In this document: piece after piece, positions 1-8,623 of the stretch | Numbering within the stretch: position 1 is the first letter of the stretch | How the letters are laid out: the number at the start of each line of letters is the position of its first letter | Assembly (NCBI RefSeq): GCF_963678635.1 | Contig: NC_087070.1 | Location: forward strand, 22,617,419 to 22,681,418 | Length of the DNA: 64,000 nucleotides | From: Symsagittifera roscoffensis | Taxonomy: Eukaryota > Xenacoelomorpha > Acoela > Convolutidae | Direction: 5' to 3' | Made by a program: the position numbers and the translations under genes | The notes under the pieces: generated by a model | The model's database searches: none | The model's input: only the letters and a program-made list of their open reading frames with translations | Told to the model about the DNA's origin: nothing

Positions 1-1256
1 AAGGACCAATTTCACCCTCATCAGAAGGAAACTCCTACATTATGGTAATTGTTGACGCATTTACACATTATGTAGCACTTAACCCAGTACCACATTGTAA
101 CGCTTATTACGCTTACACAACACTCTATGAACACTGGATAGCAAAATTCGGACTACCAGAAATTTTAGTTACAGACAACGGTACAGAATTCATAAATAAT
201 GAAATTATCACACTATGTCATTTATATAACATTAAACACAAACCACGTACATCTCATGCACCTTGGACAAACGGCTTAGTCGAAGGTATGAACCGTTCAT
301 TACAAGAATATCTTAGATGTATCATCAACGGAAATGATACAAAATATACCGAATGGTCAGCAGATGTAAAATTATTTCCCTTAGCATATAATTCACAAAT
401 TACGACAACTTTAGGAATGTCACCATACGAAATGGTTTTTAACCAAAAGCCACGCAAACCAATAATGTTTACAGCAAATTCTCATAAAAACGCACAAGGT
501 TATTGTCAACCAAATAAAGACTCAATTTGTTATAACCTACCTTTACATACACACGATGAAGATCATTTTCATCACCCACAAATTCTTAAACTAGCCTCCG
601 GTACACACACCGAATGGATTCTAAATAGAGATAAAAAACACAATGAAATTTATCAAAAAATAACAAAAAAGTTATTACAAAGACAAAACATTAATGAACA
701 AATCAATTCACGTTTTACACCAGCCTCCGAATTAAAAATTGGAACATTTGTTTTAATACCTAATTTTAATACACAAAAAGGAATTTCTAAAAAATTACAA
801 CCCCTTCGAAAAGGACCATACCAAATAATTGCAAAACCCACTGATGTCACATATAAAATTACCGACTCAAACAAAAAAGAAATCGTTCAACATCGAAACA
901 ACCTATTACCTTATTACCCAAAAGAATACGCACTCCGCGAATTAACTCAATTATATTCTTTCACAGGATTAAAAATCATTCAAAATGAACCACATCTGAA
1001 AAACACAGAACAAAATGATAACCCCACCGAAAATCAAAACACAAAACCAATCGCCACCAAAAACAATACACAAAACCATAAAGAATCCCCAAAACAAAGA
1101 AAAAATAGAAAAATGACCGAACAAATAATACCCCAAGAACAAATCGACAAATCAGAAAATAGAAAAACAACAAGACTCCGAAATCAACCACGTAAAAACT
1201 ATAAAATATTCATCCCCCAATCTAAAATTTTAAAGAAAGTGGAATTTCAAAAGTAA
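1..1256 (+). CDS. Pol polyprotein, integrase C-terminal part (5' truncated by window)
   Basis: The frame is open from base 3; the first Met at base 42 is internal and not the true start. Counting from that Met (404 residues), the catalytic core shows D45 in TDNGTEF and E81 in NGLVEGMNRSL, exactly 35 residues apart as in D,D35E integrases. The first catalytic Asp should lie just upstream of the window edge. Around residues 240-285 there is a basic module containing RKGPY, the GPY/F motif of Ty3/gypsy and retroviral integrases. The last ~75 residues are Lys/Asn/Gln-rich and look disordered. The enzyme would insert element cDNA into host chromosomes. No stop or frameshift interrupts the visible part, so this copy may be young. 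The HAPWTNGLVE form of the third motif resembles the env-containing gypsy branch; that placement is inference. Confidence 0.9.
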   Translation, partial: GPISPSSEGNSYIMVIVDAFTHYVALNPVPHCNAYYAYTTLYEHWIAKFGLPEILVTDNGTEFINNEIITLCHLYNIKHKPRTSHAPWTNGLVEGMNRSLQEYLRCIINGNDTKYTEWSADVKLFPLAYNSQITTTLGMSPYEMVFNQKPRKPIMFTANSHKNAQGYCQPNKDSICYNLPLHTHDEDHFHHPQILKLASGTHTEWILNRDKKHNEIYQKITKKLLQRQNINEQINSRFTPASELKIGTFVLIPNFNTQKGISKKLQPLRKGPYQIIAKPTDVTYKITDSNKKEIVQHRNNLLPYYPKEYALRELTQLYSFTGLKIIQNEPHLKNTEQNDNPTENQNTKPIATKNNTQNHKESPKQRKNRKMTEQIIPQEQIDKSENRKTTRLRNQPRKNYKIFIPQSKILKKVEFQK

Positions 1257-1854
1257 TTTTAACATTATACTTCACAATCTTGAAACCTTCGAAACATTTT
1301 TCATTTACATTTTTCAAAATAACATGCTGACAAGTACGCAATAATTCTAGTTCAAAATAGACCAATAGGATTCATCCAATCCGTCACTTTCTCTAACTCA
1401 AACTAAGACCAATTAGACGAATCATATAGAACTCCAGGCACATCTATAACTATAACTTTACGACCTCCAGGTCAAAAATAAGCAAACCACTCCAACTTGA
1501 CAACTAAAATAAATATCACCATAATACCGTACCCCTCCCTTATCTAATAACCCAAAGATCAACAATATTTCCCCAACTCAGACCACGAATACCCCCAAAA
1601 CAAATTTGTTAACTTAGCCTAAAGTAACAAAATGAACATTTTAATTAGCCTAAAGTATAAAAATCTCACCATACCCCGGATCATTTGACAAACAAAAATA
1701 AAGAAAAAGACGACCTCCCGATCACCATGAAAATTGCCCCCAACAATTTTTTACAAAACTCAACCCACTTGTCAAAAAACTAATAAATAATCCGACCACA
1801 CTTGAAAATCGCCTCAAACAGCAAAAAATATTCGACCAAGAGATCATTTCTTAA
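1257..1854 (+). other. Spacer between pol and the downstream ORFs of the element
   Basis: About 600 bases with no open frame of note on either strand, very rich in A and C and almost devoid of G. A 13-bp direct repeat, ttagcctaaagta, occurs at 1614-1626 and 1645-1657. The size suggests a regulatory role, such as an internal promoter, splice acceptors for subgenomic messages or an entry site for the next ORFs, but no such element can be proven from sequence. Confidence 0.4.
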
Positions 1855-2085
1855 ATGCTCTTCTCTCAATCAGTTACTCAAATACTCATAAATCTTAAAC
1901 ATTTTTTTACAATACTTGAAACCTTTATAATATTTCTTTTTGATATACTTGAATCTTTTCTAATAATCCTAATCATTTTTTGTAACATTTTTTTAATTTT
2001 CTACACTATACTCGAACTATTCCTCCAACTTTCCAAAACCCTTGATTATATCCACAGGTACGATTTATACAACTTGTCTAAATGA
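1855..2085 (+). CDS. Small hydrophobic membrane protein ORF 1 of the element
   Basis: This is a 76-residue ORF rich in Phe, Ile and Leu. After a polar first 10 residues, roughly residues 12-65 are almost continuously hydrophobic and could form two membrane spans, followed by a short charged tail. It lies in its own frame. Its TGA overlaps the ATG of the next ORF as ATGA at 2082-2085, an arrangement typical of stop-restart translation. Small size and position before the glycoprotein recall viroporin-like accessory proteins, but I recognise no family. The strand is AT-rich, so a chance hydrophobic ORF (T-rich codons encode Phe, Leu, Ile) cannot be excluded. The paired overlap with a second hydrophobic ORF is the main support. 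Confidence 0.4.
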   Translation: MLFSQSVTQILINLKHFFTILETFIIFLFDILESFLIILIIFCNIFLIFYTILELFLQLSKTLDYIHRYDLYNLSK

Positions 2086-2270
2086 TACGAACAATTTTCA
2101 GTAGAACTGATATTTTTTTATTGTTTGTAATTTTCATAACATTTTTATCATCCCTCATTTTGACAATATGCAAATGTATAAAGAAAGCAATCATCACATT
2201 TGCCCTAGCAACAATTTTTCTAATTATTTTTTTGGAAGAATATTATAATAAACATAAACCTTCCCACTAA
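2082..2270 (+). CDS. Small hydrophobic membrane protein ORF 2 of the element
   Basis: This is a 62-residue ORF starting inside the stop of the preceding one (ATGA). Two hydrophobic segments, about residues 11-30 and 36-52, flank a short basic turn (KCIKK), and the C-terminus is polar (EEYYNKHK). This predicts a helical hairpin in a membrane. Nothing identifies the family. The ORF ends at a TAA only a few bases before the next open frame begins at 2276. Like its partner it could be a viroporin-like accessory protein of the retroelement; that is inference from size, hydropathy and position only. Confidence 0.4.
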   Translation: MIRTIFSRTDIFLLFVIFITFLSSLILTICKCIKKAIITFALATIFLIIFLEEYYNKHKPSH

Positions 2271-2275
2271 AGTAA

Positions 2276-3412
2276 CAATTCAAAAATCCATCAAAAATTG
2301 CTACCCAACAGTCACAGAATCAGTCTTCACCGACATCATCCCAAGATAACCCAACACCACCTTCAACTACTCAAAATCCTCAAACATCTACACGAATTTC
2401 TTTTCAAGACAATCCATACACTTTTGAAGAACGACATGCTCGTTTATCAGAACCACTAGAACCAGTTCAACGACAAGCACCTCTAAGCGAACCAACATAT
2501 AACCTATACCCAACACTACCACAAGAACTAAGTAGAATAAGAAATCCTAGTCAAAACCAAAATACAGTCGAAATAAATAGACAAATTATACATCCTCGAC
2601 GAAACAGAAATTTTCAAACTCCCCGAGTTCATTTTGATATACCTCAATCCCCATCACAAAACACTCCAGAAAACCCCATTGGTATATTACCAGAAACCCC
2701 TACGCTTCTTTCACAACGTAGCACCTCAAGCCTACCATCAGATTACTTAGGTTCAACACCAACATCTGAGCAAATACGTGAAAATCCTTTCAACCCCACA
2801 AACCAAACATCACGATTCCCATATTGGACTACACATTCATTTACACAAGGTGAACCAAATTTAGTCAATGACCCCATAGATATTTCTACGGATACAACAA
2901 CATCCTCATCACTACCAGAAACATTATCACTACCATCAACACCATCAATAAGCCAGTTTTCACCACCACCCTTTAACTTAAATTTTCCAAATAATCTCGA
3001 CGCCAGATATCGAGAATAATCATCAATAAATATTCCTTTAAGACTAGATTGGAATACATTTACAGCACCTCCACCACTATTTGGACAACATCAAGAAAGT
3101 AACCGCCTTCATAACTGGGCACTTAATAGATTACAATATCGCCAAGATATTCACAACGATATCCGTGATCACAATATTCAAATACTCCAACAAAACAGTT
3201 TACAATTAAAGTTTGAAATCACAGTTAAGTTAAACAATATTACCCAACATCCCTACCCATTAAACCCACCTAACATAACAGCTCAATCACTACCACCACC
3301 GTTTATAACTACTGAAGTAATATACAAATACGACAGATATACCAAAAACACAATTGGCTACATTACATTTTATAATCCATACTCAGGATTATCATACACA
3401 TGTATATTCTAA
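2276..3412 (+). CDS. Pro/Ser/Gln-rich frame with one in-frame TAA and no start codon
   Basis: One frame stays open for 247 codons from just after a stop at 2273, meets TAA at 3017-3019, and then stays open in the same frame for 130 more codons until TAA at 3410-3412. I saw no ATG in frame. The first part is Pro/Ser/Thr/Gln-rich and probably disordered; the second has a more ordinary mix (for example LDWNTFTAPPP and TTEVIYKYDRYTKNT). An AT-rich sequence full of TAA in other frames would rarely remain open this long, so it looks coding. Access could be through splicing (cag at 2309-2311 is a possible acceptor) or non-ATG initiation. The TAA may be a readthrough site or simple decay. The frame ends 13 bases inside the glycoprotein ORF. 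No family recognised. Confidence 0.5.
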
Positions 3413-6018
3413 AATTATTAATTTTTCTCCAACTCCTTTTTCTAGTAATCTCAAATCAAAACATAAACGCTTCCCCTCGTACAGGACCACAAGATTTACT
3501 AGTAACACATTACGATTGTGAAGAAAATGAACAAAAAACACTACATAAATATGCAATAAATCAAGTATCACAATGTGAAACAGAACCACAAGCTATAGAA
3601 ACCACAGATGTAATAGCAACACTCTATTCAAAAGCCCGAGCAACAACAGTTACAGGTTATAAATTCACAGCAACATTTTCCGAAAAGAAAGTACATTGTT
3701 CACAAGTCTCGAATGGAAACAAAAACCGACTTGACCATGAATCATTCTATCAAAGCAATATAGAACGTCTTTTACATCTCAATCCCGACGATTGTAAAAA
3801 TGAATTACTTAGACTAAACATCACACAAAATAAAAACTCCGCTAGAAAGTTAGTTAATTTTCAAGTTTTTCCAGACTCTGTACATCAATCACAACTTGAA
3901 AGACACCAAGGACATATAAAACTAGACGAAAAATACCCGTATAACGGCGCACACGGACGATTAACCTATGACCTACACGATAAACATTGGATACCACACA
4001 TTGGTATAAATGACCCATCAAACTGCAAAGCAGACACAAAAAATAAAGGATACCAAGAAATAATGTTTTTCGATTGGAAAATACAACTCGAAAAAATACA
4101 ACTAACACGAGATTTATCAGATAATACAATGATCTATCAAGGAATCCGATTACCTTGTAAAAATGATCAAGGTTATTGCGACCCTACAACGAGAACACAA
4201 GCAACAATTGTTTGGTTCCCCGAAGATACATGTACAACATTTCAAGTAGCAAAAATACACGCTCGTATGATAAAATTTCACGAAAAATATTTTATACAAT
4301 CAATTCCATATGAACAAGTCCATCCATCACGAAAACTAAGTTCTAATTTTAGAAACATAGACAATATAGAAAATAAATTGACACGTTTTCAAATATATCA
4401 AGAAACAGAACTTGCATGTAAATACAGGAATCCACTTCACAGAACACAATACTCTGAAATATTAGTTGAATACGAAAAAGGATTCGACATGACCACTGGA
4501 AAAGTAAAAATCGACCCATATGCCACAGGTCATCCTCTAAACGAAGGAACATCCTATATACCAGTTAATTTTGAAAAAAGCAACGGACAACCTGGTGGAC
4601 ATCTAAAACCCCATGACACCAGAAGCACACGCTTACAAGAATTATCACTAATGAATACTACATATTTCGGTAATATCCACTATGATATTCATTTAGATAT
4701 GAAACTAGATTATACAATTAGCCGAATTTTTCAAGAAATGTCACTCTCCGAATTAGAAACACTACACCACCTATGCGAATTAGAACGAACACAAATATTA
4801 CAATCACTTGCACTAGCAGTATTAAAAATACCCTATGCAGGATACTTATTATCTGGAAATAGATCAAATTTTTTAGACTATGAAGGAAACATCTTATGGT
4901 TTTATACTTGTACTAAAAAAGTATCACCACTATACGTTTTTGAAGATAAACGATGTTATAAAAGAATCCCTATCTTTTATAAGAATAAAGTACATTTCGT
5001 GGATACACTTTCACGAAGAACCTATTTCTGGGATACCGCAGTCCCATGTGGATCAGAAAACAGCCACAATGTAGTACAACTAAACCCTGATGAAAATAAA
5101 TATTATCTTCTCACTCCATATCCCACATTAATGCAATCACTCAAAAAATTTTCACCAGAAAGCATTCGCGCTATTGCTCGAAACCCAAATATAGACTTAC
5201 AATCAATAGGAATCTATTCAAAATCAGATATTCAACATCACATTAGAACACAACAGTTCCAAGAATTATTAACACAAATGGACACTATACAAAGACAATC
5301 AATAGACCAAAATTTACGCAAACTTGCAGAAACCGCAGGATTTGCCGATATCTACACGCAAGACTATAGCGGATATTTTAAAGACATTAAAGATTATATA
5401 TATCTAAACGGTGAAAAATACCGTCCCCAAGATATATCACCTATCAATATTTTTAGCTTTGTTACACTCAAGAATGAAATTCTTGATTTTCTAGGATGGC
5501 CCTACTACATCTTAGAAAAATTGACTATTTTATACGCAATGTTTAACTTTATTGGATTTCTTTTCTCACTTTTAAAAGGAATCTACAACACATGTGCTAT
5601 ACACACACAGGTCAATCGACAAGCAAGTGTAGCACGCATACTCTTTGCAGGATTTTTTGGAATCTTTTCTACATCTATAAACAAAATTCTTTTAGACGCA
5701 CAAATAAAAGAATATAACACAAAAATAACAACACGACAAAATACATACGACGAAGAACATAACAATGTAGACATAACGCCAACGGCACCACAATTACCAC
5801 CCCTACCAAATAACCATCCACTATCCCTAGTCCCACGAAATTTTCGAAACTTAGCCATCACACATAATCCAAATTTTCGACTCACCACATCACAAAGTCC
5901 CATTCAACATATAATGACACACCAGTCACAAGATGATAATACTTATGAACAAATTACTGAACAACCCCATACCACCGCTTTTCAGTCTCAAAATAATCAT
6001 TTTTTTAGCCCACGATGA
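3400..6018 (+). CDS. Envelope-like transmembrane glycoprotein of the retroelement
   Basis: This 872-residue ORF is uninterrupted. Residues 1-25 form a signal peptide (LKLLIFLQLLFLVIS core ending near NINA). A long ectodomain of about 680 residues has scattered Cys and several N-x-S/T sites. Hydrophobic stretches at about 704-729 (around FNFIGFLFSLL) and 745-765 (around LFAGFFGIF) fit a membrane anchor plus a second membrane-associated segment. The last ~105 residues are a polar, Pro-rich cytoplasmic tail. The plan is that of a viral surface fusion glycoprotein carried by env-bearing LTR elements. The N-terminal Cys pattern and large ectodomain with a distal anchor remind me more of gB-like or chuvirus-like glycoproteins than of baculovirus-F-type env, but this is weak. 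No furin site is obvious. Its stop overlaps the next ATG (ATGA, 6015-6018). Confidence 0.65.
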   Translation: MYILKLLIFLQLLFLVISNQNINASPRTGPQDLLVTHYDCEENEQKTLHKYAINQVSQCETEPQAIETTDVIATLYSKARATTVTGYKFTATFSEKKVHCSQVSNGNKNRLDHESFYQSNIERLLHLNPDDCKNELLRLNITQNKNSARKLVNFQVFPDSVHQSQLERHQGHIKLDEKYPYNGAHGRLTYDLHDKHWIPHIGINDPSNCKADTKNKGYQEIMFFDWKIQLEKIQLTRDLSDNTMIYQGIRLPCKNDQGYCDPTTRTQATIVWFPEDTCTTFQVAKIHARMIKFHEKYFIQSIPYEQVHPSRKLSSNFRNIDNIENKLTRFQIYQETELACKYRNPLHRTQYSEILVEYEKGFDMTTGKVKIDPYATGHPLNEGTSYIPVNFEKSNGQPGGHLKPHDTRSTRLQELSLMNTTYFGNIHYDIHLDMKLDYTISRIFQEMSLSELETLHHLCELERTQILQSLALAVLKIPYAGYLLSGNRSNFLDYEGNILWFYTCTKKVSPLYVFEDKRCYKRIPIFYKNKVHFVDTLSRRTYFWDTAVPCGSENSHNVVQLNPDENKYYLLTPYPTLMQSLKKFSPESIRAIARNPNIDLQSIGIYSKSDIQHHIRTQQFQELLTQMDTIQRQSIDQNLRKLAETAGFADIYTQDYSGYFKDIKDYIYLNGEKYRPQDISPINIFSFVTLKNEILDFLGWPYYILEKLTILYAMFNFIGFLFSLLKGIYNTCAIHTQVNRQASVARILFAGFFGIFSTSINKILLDAQIKEYNTKITTRQNTYDEEHNNVDITPTAPQLPPLPNNHPLSLVPRNFRNLAITHNPNFRLTTSQSPIQHIMTHQSQDDNTYEQITEQPHTTAFQSQNNHFFSPR

Positions 6019-7820
6019 GCCGCCAACTTGGATCACTACACCGATCAAATTCCCACCCAACCAATCTTACCTCCCCAATCCCAATAATATCACTTTTTGC
6101 TTTTCCGCCACCCGATTTTCCATCTAGTAATGTAACATCAGGCATGAATTCCGATACTAATTCACACATCTCAGTTTTATATTCCATCTCACAACTCAAT
6201 AACCCGAATATTGAAACCCCCGATGAATTTGCCGACTCAGAACCATCCCCATCCAATAATTTTCATACCTCTTCTAATTTTTCTCAACCCCCTTTTCAAC
6301 CCATATTATCCAATAACCCTGACCCAATCACCCCCACACCCTCTTATGCTTCCCAAGTTACCCCAACCTACTCCTCATACCATTCTGACCAATCATCTCA
6401 TTCTCCAGACACCCCCCGAATCTCCCCAGAGCTAGATAATTTTATTACCCTTCAACAACAACCCTACCACCTTAATACCCCAACCATAAACCAAATCTCC
6501 TCCACAATAAATTCATCCAACCCCCCTACCCCTACACCCTCTTCAAATTATACTGAATCATTAGCACCATCATCCACATCCACTGAATCTTCACTCAACA
6601 CTAATAGAGCTTACCGCACTTTTAAAAGAAAGTTCCCCAACCATCCTTTCCCAGCAAAACCAGGAACAGCCCGTGAATACATCAACCACCCCAAGCATAC
6701 TAACACAAAAGAATTTTTAGCCATCACCTTACCCTCATTCCCACAATACACCTTAAACACCCCCCACGACACTAACGAAACACGCAACTTCGTAGATGAA
6801 TACGTTTTAATGCCCACTCTCTCTTGGACCTCATATTATCATTTTACTAACCCTCTTTGCTTACCATTATCTAACACTCACATCGATATAGAGCGAAATA
6901 CGGACATGCTATATCGACTCACTACACCACTAACCGCTAGACAATTTACTTACGTTGGATATAAAAAATCACTAAAAACACACACTGCACCTAGAGCTAA
7001 CGAATATACACTCGAATACTATGATCACAACATCATCAGAGCTAACCAAGATCAATTCTTAGACGACGATCGCTTCGCTAATCCACAAATTACTGAGAAA
7101 TTTTTCATCAAGACACCATATATATTTACACTAAACATCTTCGACCGAAAGTTTGATCACATTATTTCAGAAGCACTAACAGACACACAAGCATACGAAA
7201 GTTTCAAAGAACGCTTCCAAATATTTTCACTAACCTTTCATTTCCTTGCACCACACGAAAGAGATTTACACTGCTCACACGATATTATGTTGCGCACTAA
7301 ACAAACCCACACATATAGTTATTATCGCTTCATCCAAAATCACTTTGACCTACACACACCCTCTAGACAACCACACCATCGTTTTCAATTCATTAATTCC
7401 AAATACACTTCACCATTTTTCCTAAATTTCACATATTGTATTAAAAACACTAACCTCCATGGTATTCTTCGTAATTATGACCCCATAACCCAAATGTACA
7501 TCTTCTGTCCCATCACCAAGACCTTCAACGCCGAAGAATCCCGACCCTTCCTTATCCCGCACGAGTTTGTACAACCTATAGAAATCCCAATTTTAGAATT
7601 CATCCACAACACTAAATTCAATCACAAATTATATAATCTAATCCAAAACACACCTTATGAGTTTGCAGTTGGCACTGAAGAACTAACCACTATTAAGGCA
7701 CTTCAATTGCTTTGGCCACTGCTTCAAACTAAAAATATCATCCGCATCTTAGCTAAACTACTAACAACTTCAGAACTAATTCACGACATCTTCCCCCACG
7801 GTTTTTTCCCCGACGACTAA
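6015..7820 (+). CDS. 601-residue ORF of unknown family, last ORF of the element
   Basis: It begins within the stop codon of the glycoprotein ORF (ATGA) and ends at TAA 7818-7820. Residues 1 to about 200 are dominated by Ser, Pro, Thr and Asn and look disordered; the Pro/Ser bias resembles the frame at 2276-3019. From about 205 on, composition becomes that of a folded protein with many Phe, Tyr, His and charged residues, without signal peptide or membrane span. A C-terminal helical part ends in FPHGFFPDD. No catalytic or metal-binding motif stands out. Being intact over 1.8 kb in TAA-rich DNA argues for selection. It could be a matrix- or capsid-like structural protein or a regulatory accessory protein; I cannot choose. 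A strong splice donor follows immediately at 7821-7829. Confidence 0.6.
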   Translation: MSRQLGSLHRSNSHPTNLTSPIPIISLFAFPPPDFPSSNVTSGMNSDTNSHISVLYSISQLNNPNIETPDEFADSEPSPSNNFHTSSNFSQPPFQPILSNNPDPITPTPSYASQVTPTYSSYHSDQSSHSPDTPRISPELDNFITLQQQPYHLNTPTINQISSTINSSNPPTPTPSSNYTESLAPSSTSTESSLNTNRAYRTFKRKFPNHPFPAKPGTAREYINHPKHTNTKEFLAITLPSFPQYTLNTPHDTNETRNFVDEYVLMPTLSWTSYYHFTNPLCLPLSNTHIDIERNTDMLYRLTTPLTARQFTYVGYKKSLKTHTAPRANEYTLEYYDHNIIRANQDQFLDDDRFANPQITEKFFIKTPYIFTLNIFDRKFDHIISEALTDTQAYESFKERFQIFSLTFHFLAPHERDLHCSHDIMLRTKQTHTYSYYRFIQNHFDLHTPSRQPHHRFQFINSKYTSPFFLNFTYCIKNTNLHGILRNYDPITQMYIFCPITKTFNAEESRPFLIPHEFVQPIEIPILEFIHNTKFNHKLYNLIQNTPYEFAVGTEELTTIKALQLLWPLLQTKNIIRILAKLLTTSELIHDIFPHGFFPDD

Positions 7821-8620
7821 CAGGTAAGTATGAATTAAATGAATATAACTAACTAATTGAAATATTAAAAAACTCACCATACTTTATCCATGTTTTCCTT
7901 AGATTTTTAGCCTTCATCCGACGATCACCTACAAAAACCACAAAAAACAAATAAAGATCGCAAATTTCATCAAACAGACTTCAACAATTCTATTAATCTC
8001 TTACACTTATAAATTTATAAATTTAATACCAATGCAGTAAATTCATTTCTAAAATTTTCCCCACAAGCAGTAAATCTAATTAAAATGAAAATTTGTAACT
8101 TAAAATTCCCCCATAACTAGCAGTAAATTTCCAAATTCTATGCAGTAAATTAATAAAATGCAATTGCAGTACCAACCTTTTGTTATTTTCATTCATTCGC
8201 ACAGAAATTCTATCCACACTCGCACAGCTCGCCCACGAAGAATTGTTTAAAATAATGAATTTCAGTTTCAAGTTTTCACACTCAACAACTCTAACATATA
8301 ATAACATGTTTCAAACTTTCCTTTAACCCGGTTGGAAAGGAATCATATACTAAACAAAACTAACCAACGCAGCTTACTAAATACCACAAATCATAGAATA
8401 ACAGCATGACTAAGAAAAGGAAACCAACGGTACCCAAACCGGATTAACCCAGTTTAAAACTGGATAATTTATTCTTTTGAAGACTATTATAAAGTCTAAG
8501 AAAGAAATAATAAAACACAAAAAAGTCGAAAGACAAACCCATACCACGAACAATTTGCTTTTTGGAAAAAGGACATAACCAACAAGACATAAGAAAAACC
8601 ACAAAAAACCCAACATAAAA
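7821..8620 (+). other. Non-coding 3' region of the retroelement
   Basis: It opens with caggtaagta (7821-7830), a near-perfect splice donor right after the TAA of the last ORF. No long ORF follows. AATAAA occurs near 7950. A perfect 7-bp inverted repeat, ccagttt-a-aaactgg, lies at 8449-8463. Purine-rich stretches near 8412-8425, 8496-8516 and 8559-8572 are candidates for the polypurine tract that primes plus-strand DNA synthesis, but none directly abuts an obvious TG...CA boundary. Confidence 0.4.
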
Positions 8621-8623
8621 CGT

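Noticed and set aside
3392..4129. Minus-strand ORFs under the envelope-like gene
   Set aside because: Shadow frames of a long plus-strand ORF in G-poor DNA, Val/Leu/Phe-rich, no supporting context.
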